Shown: positions 18,248-25,929, counted from the stretch's first letter. The stretch is DNA of 64,000 bases from Paenibacillus cellulositrophicus (GCF_009363095.1 NZ_CP045295.1:3095501-3159500), one strand, 5' to 3'. Program-made: numbers and translations. Notes: generated by a model from the sequence alone, not told the origin.

Positions 18248-18937
18248 ATGGACAGATCTGTGATCAAGCTTTTTGACGCCAATGCAAAGGACTATGACCG
18301 GCAGCGGAGGGGACTGATTCCCTGCTTCGACGACTTTTACGGGATGGCCCTGTCCCTGGTGGAGTGCGGCAATTCTTCTCCAAGTATTTTGGATCTGGGG
18401 GCCGGAACAGGCCTGTTCTCCAGCATGGTACTGCTCAAATACCCTGAGGCCCGGCTTACGCTGATGGATTTAAGCGACAGCATGCTGCAGGAGGCCCGCC
18501 GGCGGTTCCACGGGGCACCGAATGTAGATTATGTAACCGGGGATTACAGCAGTTATCCGTTTACGCAAACTTACGATGTCGTCGTCTCTTCCCTCTCCAT
18601 TCATCATCTGTCCCATCCGGAAAAAAGGCAGCTGTTCGCCACGATCCATCGGCTGCTGAATGAAGGCGGCATCTTTGTCAATGCCGATCAGGTGAAGGGC
18701 CATACCGACCAGGCGGACGTATATTACCGGAGACGCTGGCTGGAAGAAATCAGGGCAAGCGGTCTGCCGGAAGAAGCCATTCAGGCGTCGATTGAACGCA
18801 GAAGCCTGGATATCAACGCTACCGCCGCCGACCAGATGCAGTGGATGGAAGAGGCCGGCTTTGAAGACGTGGACTGTATGTACAAGTATTTGGACTTCGC
18901 GGTGTTTTACGGAAAAAAATCAGGGCGGACTTCCTAG
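18248..18937 (+). CDS. Class I SAM-dependent methyltransferase
   Basis: Cytosolic methyltransferase of 229 residues. SAM-binding motif I is ILDLGAGTGLF, motif II LTLMDLSDSMLQEA, then SSLSIHHLSHPEKRQLF and NEGGIFVNADQ, as in UbiE/COQ5-like small-molecule methyltransferases. ATG 18248 has AAAGGAG seven bases upstream; the ATG six bases earlier is too close. Substrate unknown. The left arm of its terminator lies inside the last codons. Convergent with the TetR gene. Confidence 0.92.
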   Translation: MDRSVIKLFDANAKDYDRQRRGLIPCFDDFYGMALSLVECGNSSPSILDLGAGTGLFSSMVLLKYPEARLTLMDLSDSMLQEARRRFHGAPNVDYVTGDYSSYPFTQTYDVVVSSLSIHHLSHPEKRQLFATIHRLLNEGGIFVNADQVKGHTDQADVYYRRRWLEEIRASGLPEEAIQASIERRSLDINATAADQMQWMEEAGFEDVDCMYKYLDFAVFYGKKSGRTS

Positions 18938-18953
18938 TCCCCCTGATTTTTTT
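18913..18953. terminator. Terminator overlapping the 3' end of the methyltransferase gene
   Basis: AAAAAAATCAGGG (18913-18925) pairs with CCCTGATTTTTTT (18941-18953); the stop codon lies in the loop. Works in both directions, so it also serves the convergent TetR gene. Confidence 0.9.
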
Positions 18954-18966
18954 GCTTAGCGCCGGA

Positions 18967-19677
18967 TCAGTCGGTCAGCCTCTGCCGGAAGCCGTCCATC
19001 AGGACGTCCAGCCCGAATTCGAATTCCTCCTGCCATCCGGTACCGGTCGTATGGGAAGCCAGCCGGATCATATTCGGAAACTGCTCCCTTGGCAAACTGC
19101 GGAAGAACCGGGCGTACTCCTCGCTGAGCTGAGCCTGGGCTTCCTCGCCGGAACCGGCCATCCCCTTCAGCCGCACCTCCTCGGCCACAAAGCCGAGCAC
19201 ATGGTTCTTCACCATGGATGCCATCCACGGGATGTGACCATCTGCAAATCCGGCCGATGCAAAGATTTGGTACAGTCTTTCAATCTGCAGCAGACGGTGG
19301 TACCCCATGGCGATGCCGCCATTGAACAGGTCCACCGCATCACGATAGCGGTGCAGTACGCGCCGGAATGCATGCCCCCACTGGATCAGCTGTTCCTGCC
19401 AAGGCAGGTCCGGGTCGGGCCTGTCCATTTCTTCGCTTATTTTATCCCCGATAAGCTGGAGCAGCTGGTCTTTATCCTTCACATGATAATACAGGGAAGC
19501 GGTCTTTACCTGGAGCTCATCGGCAATCTTGCGCATGCTCAGCTCCTTCAAGCCAAATTCGTTCAACACGCGGAGCGCCGTCCGGACAATCCGGTCACGG
19601 TCTAGTGGAATGTGCAGCTCCTCCTGTTCCCCCGTGCCGAAGAAGGGATGCTGGGGCACCGTTCGTTTTCTGGCCAT
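18967..19677 (-). CDS. TetR family regulator (TetR_C_1 type)
   Basis: Repressor of 236 residues. N-terminal helix-turn-helix RIVRTALRVLNEFGLKELSMRKIADEL with VKTASLYYHVKDKDQLL as recognition part; the C-terminal domain resembles that of the tetracycline repressor class. ATG 19677 has AAGGAGG eight bases upstream, while the earlier in-frame start lacks a site. It is divergent from the gene at 19833, and a paired palindromic operator lies between them, so it very probably controls both itself and that gene. Inducer unknown. Confidence 0.93.
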   Translation of the reverse strand: MARKRTVPQHPFFGTGEQEELHIPLDRDRIVRTALRVLNEFGLKELSMRKIADELQVKTASLYYHVKDKDQLLQLIGDKISEEMDRPDPDLPWQEQLIQWGHAFRRVLHRYRDAVDLFNGGIAMGYHRLLQIERLYQIFASAGFADGHIPWMASMVKNHVLGFVAEEVRLKGMAGSGEEAQAQLSEEYARFFRSLPREQFPNMIRLASHTTGTGWQEEFEFGLDVLMDGFRQRLTD

Positions 19678-19697
19678 CGAAGAGCCCTCCTTTTCAC

Positions 19698-19764
19698 TTG
19701 ACAATTATAGCATATACCTTTATTCTAATCCCATTAGATTAATCTAAAACCATTAGATTAATGG
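19698..19764 (+). promoter_or_regulatory. Promoter and double palindromic operator between TetR gene and unknown gene
   Basis: Plus-strand promoter TTGACA (19698-19703), 17 bases, TATTCT (19721-19726). Just downstream are two direct copies of CCATTAGATTAAT at 19731 and 19750; TTAGATTAATCTAA and CCATTAGATTAATGG are each palindromic. This is a convincing TetR-type operator. The minus-strand TATAAT-like box for the regulator itself lies at about 19705-19710. Confidence 0.85.
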
Positions 19765-19832
19765 GCGAAGTTTATTCCGCAACGGAATCAGAACAGCCTA
19801 AGCAAAATTTTACGATGTGAAGGGAGTTTTAT

Positions 19833-20504
19833 ATGAATCCAATTTATTCGGTGGTCCGGTCCATGAACCGGCACCTGGACGAAATTTGGGAGGCGATTCT
19901 TCAAGAGCATGCGGAGGAACTCAGCAGCATGTTTGCGGAATTCGGCGACCGCGCGTACGGCGTCTATATTCAACAGCTGATGGGTCTGATCTGCGAGGAG
20001 GTGCGGAAGTCGGGATACGAGGTCCCCGCCGGATTCCGCTTGTCGGAGTCGGTCGAGAACTGGGGCCCGCCCGAGGAGCGTGAGCGATGCGTATGGTATG
20101 TGGTCAGAGACGATACCGGCCATCCGTGCGGCACGGCAGTGCTGCAAATTTTCCATTCTCACGCCCAGTTTCATCTTCCGCAGCCGCCACGCTTTTTAGC
20201 CCTGGAAGAAACGGAGCAAGAAGCCATTCTCCAAGCACTCTGCACCACAGGCGTGCGCCTAAGCGGACTGCCCCAGCGTTACCGTCATTCCGCCGGCGAC
20301 GAGCCGCTGGAATGGGAATACGGGACGGACGCGGGGCTGCTCGAATACGTGCAATCATACCGTGGCCACACGGCGGTGGACTTTAATTATGCGCTGTCCT
20401 CGTGGGGGCGCCATGGCTGGGAGCTTGTACAAATCGTGCCGCATCAGGACCGCCTGATCGGTTTTTTCAAGCGTCCGGTTCACCTCGCCGGCGAAGGGCA
20501 ATAA
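19833..20504 (+). CDS. Uncharacterised protein with DUF4177-like C-terminus, probably TetR-controlled
   Basis: Soluble protein of 223 residues that I cannot assign to a known enzyme. The N-terminal 80 residues are helical and acidic. A middle part (VWYVVRDDTGHPCGTAVLQIFHSHAQFHLPQ, in short pieces) looks like a beta domain. The last 35 residues (ALSSWGRHGWELVQIVPHQ, GFFKRP) match the pattern of DUF4177, in which a WELV motif and a FFKR end recur. ATG follows AAGGGAG. Its promoter carries the TetR operator, so it is likely induced by the ligand of that regulator. Confidence 0.75.
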   Translation: MNPIYSVVRSMNRHLDEIWEAILQEHAEELSSMFAEFGDRAYGVYIQQLMGLICEEVRKSGYEVPAGFRLSESVENWGPPEERERCVWYVVRDDTGHPCGTAVLQIFHSHAQFHLPQPPRFLALEETEQEAILQALCTTGVRLSGLPQRYRHSAGDEPLEWEYGTDAGLLEYVQSYRGHTAVDFNYALSSWGRHGWELVQIVPHQDRLIGFFKRPVHLAGEGQ

Positions 20505-20509
20505 CAGCA

Positions 20510-20556
20510 AAAAACACCCCCGGCGCTTGTTGTGAACAAGCACCTGGAGGTGTCAG
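20510..20556 (-). terminator. Terminator of pcp
   Basis: Long hairpin around GCTTGTTGTGAACAAGC with outer ACACC/GGTGT pairs. On the minus strand it is followed by TTTTTT, so it ends the pcp transcript; it may also serve the convergent gene. Confidence 0.85.
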
Positions 20557-20573
20557 GCGGTGAGCGATACCCG

Positions 20574-21221
20574 TTACACCGCGGGCTGCCGCTGCTGCTT
20601 TGCCGCATCAATCGTCGCATGGATGATCACGCGCAGCGCCCGCAGCATCGTTTCCTGCGGCAGCGAAGGCAGGCCCGGCTTCTGAAGCGCCATTTCCGTG
20701 GAGGCCGGAAAATGGACAAAACCCGCCAGCGTGGGCAACTCCTGCTCACGGATATAATCCAGCACGGCGTACATCGTGTTGTTGCAAATAAACGTGCCGG
20801 CCGACTCGGACACGGCAGCCGGAATCCCCTCCGCCTTCAGCCGGTTCACGGCCTCTCGGATCGGCAGCCGCGAGAACAATCCGTCCGGTCCTGCCGGATT
20901 AATGGGCAGATCCTGCGGTCTCTCCCCTTTGTTGTCGGCGTATGCCGCTTCCGGCGCCACGTCCTTGACGTTCACCGCGATCCGCTCCGGCGTTACCGCC
21001 GTCCGGCCTGCGGCCAGGCCGCAGCAGATTACGGCGTCCGGCTGAAAGTCACGCACTGCCTCAAGCAGCCTTTCGGCACATTCGTCATAATGGACCGGAA
21101 GCAGAACCGTCCGGATCTCGGCCTCCGCAAACGTCTCCTCCCGGATATCCCGCACGAGCTGCTCCGTCGGATTGACCGCATTTCCGCCAAAGGGCTCAAA
21201 TCCTGATACCAGTATTTTCAT
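20574..21221 (-). CDS. pcp: Pyrrolidone-carboxylate peptidase
   Basis: Cytosolic cysteine peptidase (family C15) that removes N-terminal pyroglutamate from peptides. The 215 residues match the family throughout: start KILVSGFEPFGG, catalytic Glu79 in TPERIAVN, Cys146 in AGTFICNN, and His170 in FVHFPA. All three catalytic residues are present. ATG 21221 follows GGGAGGAGAAGCTTC. Single gene with its own terminator. Confidence 0.96.
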   Translation of the reverse strand: MKILVSGFEPFGGNAVNPTEQLVRDIREETFAEAEIRTVLLPVHYDECAERLLEAVRDFQPDAVICCGLAAGRTAVTPERIAVNVKDVAPEAAYADNKGERPQDLPINPAGPDGLFSRLPIREAVNRLKAEGIPAAVSESAGTFICNNTMYAVLDYIREQELPTLAGFVHFPASTEMALQKPGLPSLPQETMLRALRVIIHATIDAAKQQRQPAV

Positions 21222-21358
21222 GAAGCTTCTCCTCCCGGCAAGTCTTTCCTTCCATCATATCAAACGGGACGGATCGTTCCTACCCGAAATCGCGCCGCCA
21301 AGAAGGGATGCTGCTTCCTTGCAGATTCAGCTGCTTTGCGGGGAAACCGGAATTTGGC

Positions 21359-21403
21359 AAAAAAACACCCTGCTCGGCAGCTGACGGCTGCACGGCAGGG
21401 TTC
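21359..21403 (-). terminator. Terminator of holin-like gene
   Basis: AACCCTGC/GCAGGGT outer stem (21365-21373 with 21395-21402) and inner CAGC/GCTG pairs; T-run on the minus strand. Confidence 0.85.
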
Positions 21404-21407
21404 CCGT

Positions 21408-21632
21408 CTACAAATTATATCCGCCGCTGTTCGGCTTGGTCGGGTTGGAGATAATCCCCAGCGTCGCCAAAATTCCGAGCACCAGGTCTGCGGCCGCCAC
21501 GAGCTCTTGCCGCTTCATATCCGACAGTTCAAACGCGCCTGTGAGATGGCCGATCAGCTGCACCAGCAGAAGCACCTGTGAGACCATACTGATCCAGAGC
21601 GCATAGTTGCGAAACCGTTTCTTCTTGAGCAT
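21408..21632 (-). CDS. Phage holin, phi LC3 family
   Basis: Small membrane protein of 74 residues: a basic start (LKKKRFRNYALWISMVSQV), two hydrophobic helices, and the family ending LGILATLGIISNPTKPNSGG, which is characteristic of phi LC3-type holins. These form lysis pores for endolysins. AAGGAGG lies seven bases before ATG 21632 and four before an adjacent ATG. There are no other phage genes around it, so it is a solitary remnant or a domesticated holin. The glucosaminidase at 14515 is a possible partner (inference). Confidence 0.88.
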   Translation of the reverse strand: MLKKKRFRNYALWISMVSQVLLLVQLIGHLTGAFELSDMKRQELVAAADLVLGILATLGIISNPTKPNSGGYNL

Positions 21633-21722
21633 CATATGACCTCCTTTAAGGTCATATATATTCATCCGCCCCGGCAAACTTGTCCGAAACTTTTACAGGA
21701 TGGACGAGCGATGCCAGCGATT

Positions 21723-22193
21723 TTAGAGGAGACCAGAGTCCAGAGCCTCCAGAAACGTCTCTTCGGACATCACCCGAATGCCCTCCCGTTCCAGCAGGGC
21801 GGTTGTCACCCCGCTGCCGGCCACCTTCTCATTGGCGAAGGAACCGTTATAAATCATGGCGCTTCCGCAGGAGGGGCTGTACTCCTTGAGCACCACCATG
21901 GACGCACCGACTTCACGGGCTTTTTCCAGCGTCCGTTGAGCCCCCTGAATATACATACCGCTGACGTCCCGGCCCGATTTCTCAACAACCCTGGCCCGGC
22001 CCTCCAGCACATCCCTCCCATCACCGCCTACGATCTCCGCAGGCTCTCTCGGGGTGACGAATCCCCCCAGCAGTTCGGGGCAGACCGTCACTGCCCTGTT
22101 CTGCGCCACCAATTGCTGAATCACGTCATTCAGGCTATCTGTTCCGTTATAGCGGACCTTCAGTCCGGCCAGACAAGAACTGACCATAATCAC
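21723..22193 (-). CDS. DUF523 family protein
   Basis: Cytosolic protein of 156 residues with the DUF523 pattern: VSSCLAGLKVRYNG at the start, CPELLGGFVTPREPAEI, and LKEYSPSCGSAMIYNG. The conserved Cys residues (in SSCLAG, VCPE and SPSCG) suggest a metal or Fe-S site, but the function is not established. Start is GTG at 22193 with AGGAGG nine bases upstream. Upstream lie two 16-base direct repeats (22226-22263) that could be an operator. Confidence 0.92.
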   Translation of the reverse strand: MIMVSSCLAGLKVRYNGTDSLNDVIQQLVAQNRAVTVCPELLGGFVTPREPAEIVGGDGRDVLEGRARVVEKSGRDVSGMYIQGAQRTLEKAREVGASMVVLKEYSPSCGSAMIYNGSFANEKVAGSGVTTALLEREGIRVMSEETFLEALDSGLL

Positions 22194-22225
22194 ACCCGTT
22201 CACCTCCTGAACTGTTAATCCGTTT

Positions 22226-22263
22226 CACGTAAACTATTTATTCGTCCCACGTAAACTATTTAT
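22226..22263. repeat. Two 16-base direct repeats upstream of DUF523 gene
   Basis: CACGTAAACTATTTAT occurs at 22226-22241 and again at 22248-22263, a spacing of 22 bases (two helical turns), in the promoter region. Possible regulator binding sites. Confidence 0.7.
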
Positions 22264-22340
22264 GACTTTAATGAAAGTATACTGCATAAGCGAACTGCTG
22301 GGGAGGCCCGGCTTCACGGTGTAGGATTTGGCCAAAAAAT

Positions 22341-22376
22341 GCAGAAAGCCCGGGACCAGGCTCCCGGACTTTCTGC
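22341..22376. terminator. Terminator downstream of coat protein gene
   Basis: GCAGAAAGCCCGGGA pairs with TCCCGGACTTTCTGC around a short loop; T-run on the minus strand (22334-22340). Confidence 0.88.
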
Positions 22377-22414
22377 GATATCTCTTTTTCCCCTTGCCCC
22401 AGGTAGTACAGATG

Positions 22415-22918
22415 TTACATGCTTAACGCCTTTTTCGCATTTTCCAGATCATTGGCCAGGAGCCGCTCCAGATCGTAAGCAGGGTACAGCGAACGCTCCT
22501 CCATAAAATCAAAAACCTTGGCATGGAGTTTGATCGCATGGTTCAGATGCTTAACGAAAACCTCCCTTAAGGCCAGTGTTGCCGTTTCCGTAATCGCAAG
22601 CGCGTAATTGCGAACCCAACCTTTGGCCTTGCCCAGCAAATGGCCGGCATAAAAGCCCGTCATGTCTGCCGCTTCGGCTTTGCCGCCTCTCGCTGCAGGG
22701 ACCGGCGCTTGCGGGTAAAACTGCAGCAGGTCCTTTATGTTTTGCTCCAGGCTCATAATAGCCTCTTTATACAGGGCGTGCAGCTGCGGATCGGTGACCT
22801 TGCCGATGTCCATTTTCAGGCAAATCAGGTCGTTGGACTGTGCTGCTACCAGCTCATGCATTTCCAGTGTTTCATGCCATGCTAAGTGTTTCACTTGGGC
22901 TTTCTTACCAGAAGACAA
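22415..22918 (-). CDS. CotF-like spore coat protein
   Basis: Protein of about 167 residues with the ferritin-like helical CotF fold: HETLEMHELVAAQSNDLICLK, LHALYKEAIMSLEQNIKDLLQFYPQAP, and a second helical pair near the C-terminus (REVFVKHLNHAIKLHAKVFDFM in short pieces). Such proteins sit in the inner spore coat. The frame is open to 22987, but GGAGGG lies six bases before a TTG at 22918; no other start has a ribosome site. It follows the CLC gene on the same strand after 74 bases. Confidence 0.85.
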   Translation of the reverse strand: MSSGKKAQVKHLAWHETLEMHELVAAQSNDLICLKMDIGKVTDPQLHALYKEAIMSLEQNIKDLLQFYPQAPVPAARGGKAEAADMTGFYAGHLLGKAKGWVRNYALAITETATLALREVFVKHLNHAIKLHAKVFDFMEERSLYPAYDLERLLANDLENAKKALSM

Positions 22919-22992
22919 TGCAATCCCTCCAATCGATGATGGGATAGCATATGCCCAGGGCGCCCAGAGGGGAAGATGTCTTGCCAAAAAAA

Positions 22993-24336
22993 TTAGGCGC
23001 GCTCCCTTTTCCCCTTCTTCCTTCCCTTCTTCCCTCGGACCGAAGCCAGCGTCGCCTGTTCCGGCAGGCGCAGCAGCCTGGACTTGGACACCCCGATCCG
23101 CTGCGACACATAGATGCCGGTATGCCCGGAAAAATAATAACTGACGACGCAGGCGATGAACATGTATATCAAATTCCCCGAACCGAACAGCTCGATCCCC
23201 ATAATAAAGCAGGCAATCGGGGTATTCGTCGCACCGCTGAACACCGCGATAAAACCGAGGGCTGCCATAAACGGCACCGCTAGATGGAGCAAGTCCGCCA
23301 GCGTGCTGCCCAGCGTTGCGCCGATGACGAAGAGCGGAGTCACCTCTCCGCCTTGAAATCCGGCCCCAAGCGTAATCGAAGTGAACACGGTTTTCCAGAG
23401 AAACGCCAGCTTTGGCGCCGTCCCTTCAAAAGCATCGCCGATCAGCGGAAGGCCAAGCCCGAGGTATTCCCTTGTGCCGAACGCGTAGACAATGGCAATC
23501 AGGATGCAGCCCCCGGCGAAGCTCTTCACCGCCGGATTCCGGAACCAGCCGGTGAACCGCGCCCTCAGCCAATGCGTCAGCTCGCTGAACAAAATGCTGG
23601 CCAGGCCGAACACCATCGACGCGAGCACGACCTTCAGCACCGTGATCAGCGTGATCGCCGGAATCGTGTTTACGGAATAATGAATATGATGAATTCCCCA
23701 GGCCTTCGTGGTCAAATCCCCGATAAAGCTCGCCACAAAACAGGCAAACAGCGCTTCGTAACGGATCATCCCCAACGCAAGCACCTCCAGCCCGAAGACC
23801 GTTCCGGCGAGCGGTGTCCCAAAGACCGAGCCAAAACCGCTGCTGATGCCGCACATTAGAATGATGCGACGGTCGGCGGGGCTAAGCCGAAGTCTCTTGC
23901 CAATCCATTCCGACAGGCTTCCACCCATCTGCACCGCCGTACCTTCCCGCCCGGCCGAGCCGCCGAACCAATGGGTCAGAATCGTTCCGAACAGGACGAG
24001 CGGAGCCATGCGCAGCGGAATAGCTCCGCCGCCGTCATGAATCTGTTCCAGTATCAAGTTGTTGCCCTTGGACGCGTCCTTGCCGTATTTCCAATACAGG
24101 TAGCTCACTAAGGCTCCCCCAAATGGAAGCAGCCATAGGAGCCATGGGTGCTGCAGACGCTGCTGCGTAACGGCATCCAGCGCTGCCAGAAACAAGGCCG
24201 ATCCGGAGCCTGTGAGCACCCCCACCAGACTCCCGATGACCGACCACTTCACGATATAGCCAAGCAGCGCGAGATGCATAAATTTGCCTGCGTATACATA
24301 TAACCTGCGTTTTCCCCTCGTCATCCGTTTTCCCAT
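22993..24336 (-). CDS. CLC-type fluoride/proton antiporter (CLC-F)
   Basis: Membrane transporter of 447 residues in the chloride channel family. It has the pore motifs GREGTAVQMG and GFQGGEVTPLF instead of the GKEGP and GGIFAP of chloride types. This replacement pattern is known for fluoride-exporting CLC-F proteins (established knowledge), and the fluoride riboswitch directly upstream supports it strongly. The C-terminal 20 residues are very basic. It would export fluoride when the ion enters acid-stressed cells. ATG 24336 follows a GGGGGG run; an ATG four codons later is an alternative. Confidence 0.92.
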   Translation of the reverse strand: MGKRMTRGKRRLYVYAGKFMHLALLGYIVKWSVIGSLVGVLTGSGSALFLAALDAVTQQRLQHPWLLWLLPFGGALVSYLYWKYGKDASKGNNLILEQIHDGGGAIPLRMAPLVLFGTILTHWFGGSAGREGTAVQMGGSLSEWIGKRLRLSPADRRIILMCGISSGFGSVFGTPLAGTVFGLEVLALGMIRYEALFACFVASFIGDLTTKAWGIHHIHYSVNTIPAITLITVLKVVLASMVFGLASILFSELTHWLRARFTGWFRNPAVKSFAGGCILIAIVYAFGTREYLGLGLPLIGDAFEGTAPKLAFLWKTVFTSITLGAGFQGGEVTPLFVIGATLGSTLADLLHLAVPFMAALGFIAVFSGATNTPIACFIMGIELFGSGNLIYMFIACVVSYYFSGHTGIYVSQRIGVSKSRLLRLPEQATLASVRGKKGRKKGKRERA

Positions 24337-24431
24337 TACAGCGGTTTCCCCCCAGCTATGATGTATTTCCTATTGTTCCTCATTCAGGGGCAAATTACCG
24401 CTCCCTGCTTGTCCCGGTGCCGGAATGTCTG

Positions 24432-24512
24432 CAAAAAAATAGACTCCTACCAGTGTCTGCACTGGTAGGAGTCATTAGCTCACGGGCGGTTAAAGGCGAA
24501 CTCCATCGCCTA
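24432..24512 (-). promoter_or_regulatory. Fluoride (crcB) riboswitch with terminator
   Basis: Minus strand reads GGCGATGGAGTTCGCC, then AACCGCC, then GCTAATGACTCCTACC. These are the conserved parts of the fluoride aptamer. The last part, GACTCCTACCAGTG (24473-24460), also pairs with CACTGGTAGGAGTC (24455-24442) followed by seven T, so aptamer and terminator compete: fluoride binding turns the gene on. Confidence 0.96.
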
Positions 24513-24526
24513 TGTTGTTACAAATT

Positions 24527-24555
24527 ATTGTAATGAGCGATTGGCCTGAAGTCAA
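24527..24555 (-). promoter_or_regulatory. Promoter of the fluoride-riboswitch/CLC transcript
   Basis: On the minus strand TTGACT (24555-24550), 17 bases, TACAAT (24532-24527). The expected start near 24520 is just upstream of the aptamer. Confidence 0.82.
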
Positions 24556-24584
24556 CAGAAAATCTGAACGCCACAATAGACGAA

Positions 24585-24622
24585 AAAGCACCCGTATCGC
24601 GCTTTCGCTTTACGGGTGCTTC
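24585..24622. terminator. Terminator downstream of CBS gene
   Basis: AAGCACCCGTA (24586-24596) pairs with TACGGGTGCTT (24611-24621); A-run before and T on the minus strand after. Confidence 0.88.
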
Positions 24623-24656
24623 TGCTGCCAACTAGTTTCCCTGCCGCTCCGTCCTC

Positions 24657-25079
24657 TTAGTGGAGAGGTTCAGAAATTTGGCTGAGCGCATCGCCGGCTT
24701 CGTTGATGTGGATGTTCATCGTCGCCAGGTCGCCAATTGCGCAGATCCCTACCATTTCTCCGTTCTCTACAACCGGAATGCGGCGGATTTGATGGTCGGC
24801 CATCAATCGCGCGCACTCGTGGGCATCGGTGTCCGGCGAGCACGAAATGACATCGCTTGTCATGCAGTCATGGCAGTGTACGCTGCTCGGGTCTTTACCC
24901 GCAGCTACGCAGTTCAGCACGATATCACGGTCGGTAATCATACCTACCACTTTTTTGCCTTCGCAGACCGGAACCGATCCACAGTTGACATCGCGCATGA
25001 TTTGCGCCGCAGCCGTGACCGAATCATGGGGTGCGCATACCTTTACGTCTTTGGTCATTACGTCGCGAACCATCGTCAT
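24657..25079 (-). CDS. CBS domain pair protein
   Basis: Cytosolic 140-residue protein made of two CBS motifs (residues about 8-62 and 73-130), each starting with a V/MT..V..C.P.D pattern: VMTKDVKVCAPHDSV and CMTSDVISCSPDTDA. It contains GMITDRDIV and GICAIGDLA. Stand-alone CBS pairs bind adenosine nucleotides and tune partner proteins; the partner is not apparent. ATG follows AGGAGGT eight bases upstream. Single gene. Confidence 0.94.
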   Translation of the reverse strand: MTMVRDVMTKDVKVCAPHDSVTAAAQIMRDVNCGSVPVCEGKKVVGMITDRDIVLNCVAAGKDPSSVHCHDCMTSDVISCSPDTDAHECARLMADHQIRRIPVVENGEMVGICAIGDLATMNIHINEAGDALSQISEPLH

Positions 25080-25440
25080 TGCTGTTTACCTCCTCTAGGA
25101 ATGATCCCCCGTATTTTACCCAGGGGTACCGGGATTATTCAGGCATGGGACGCTTTACTAGAACTACAGAGGCCCGGGGCAGGCTGTCAGCCTTAACGAT
25201 TCATATCCGTGATCCCAAGGCTGTGCTCATCGGCGAGTTCAGGCATCATCGGTACCGGGAAGCCCTCCGGCGGCTGGATCACTCTCAGCTCCCCGCCGTT
25301 ACGGCTAGGCGTTTGTCCGCTGAAAATTTCGCCGATGATATGTATAAAAAAAGCGCAGGATCCGTAACGGATCACTGCGCTTCGCTTGTGCTGGTCTCAT
25401 GCCCTGGGATCGACCAGGTGGGCTAAGGACCGTTCAGCAA
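25080..25440. other. Intergenic region between CBS gene and YjcZ copy 2
   Basis: Contains the CBS promoter side and, at 25346-25383, a strong terminator for the YjcZ gene. The middle has a short open frame that I reject. Nothing else recognised. Confidence 0.5.
25346..25383 (-). terminator. Terminator of YjcZ copy 2
   Basis: AAGCGCA/TGCGCTT outer stem with an inner GGATCCGTTACGGATC-type palindrome; seven T follow on the minus strand. Confidence 0.9.
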
Positions 25441-25551
25441 TTAGTATCCCCAAGTTTTCGCGATGATGACAAGCAGAATAAAGAGGACAAGAATGATGCC
25501 GACGCTCGTCGACCAGCCGCCACCATAACCAACTCCACCAACTTCGCTCAT
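25441..25551 (-). CDS. YjcZ-family small sporulation protein (copy 2)
   Basis: Thirty-six residues: a Gly-rich start (MSEVGGVGYGGGWSTS), then one membrane helix IILVLFILLVIIAK and the tail TWGY. This is the classic YjcZ layout. AAGGGG lies upstream of ATG 25551. It is followed by its own terminator. Sister of the copies at 17871 and 25813. Confidence 0.93.
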   Translation of the reverse strand: MSEVGGVGYGGGWSTSVGIILVLFILLVIIAKTWGY

Positions 25552-25756
25552 GTGATATTCCCCTTTCGTCATAGGATCAGTTTTATTCTATGAAAGAAAC
25601 CTTTCAGCGTTGTGGACAGAGTCAGCGGTTTAAAAGACTATTTTTTCTCGGTCTCGAGAGAGCCCCGGCGGGCTGACGGGATTAGCACAACACGTGCTAC
25701 CCTAGTAATCCTATTTGTACGTGCCTAGCTAGTAATAAACTACTTTATTTATAAAT

Positions 25757-25795
25757 AAAAAAGCCCCTGCCAGCACTTAGCCGGCAGGGGCTTCC
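25757..25795 (-). terminator. Terminator of YjcZ copy 3
   Basis: AAGCCCCTGCC and GGCAGGGGCTT (25761-25793) form a perfect 11-base stem; T-run on the minus strand. Confidence 0.92.
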
Positions 25796-25812
25796 TCATT
25801 CCTGACTTTTTA

Positions 25813-25929
25813 TTACCAACAGAATGCCTTAACAATAATTACCAGCAGGATAAAGAGCACCAGGATAGCACCTACATTGCTGTGCAAACCGTAACCGTAT
25901 CCTACGCCACCAACAACACCGTCGCTCAT
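25813..25929 (-). CDS. YjcZ-family small sporulation protein (copy 3)
   Basis: Thirty-eight residues: Gly- and Tyr-rich start (MSDGVVGGVGYGYGLHS), helix AILVLFILLVIIVK, tail AFCW. AAGGAGGT lies six bases before ATG 25929. It stands 260 bases upstream of copy 2 on the same strand, but each has its own terminator, so they are separate transcripts. Confidence 0.93.
   Translation of the reverse strand: MSDGVVGGVGYGYGLHSNVGAILVLFILLVIIVKAFCW

Noticed and set aside
25193..25375. Sixty-codon minus-strand frame between CBS and YjcZ genes
   Set aside because: Its only start (GTG) lies inside the stem of a strong terminator, with no ribosome site.
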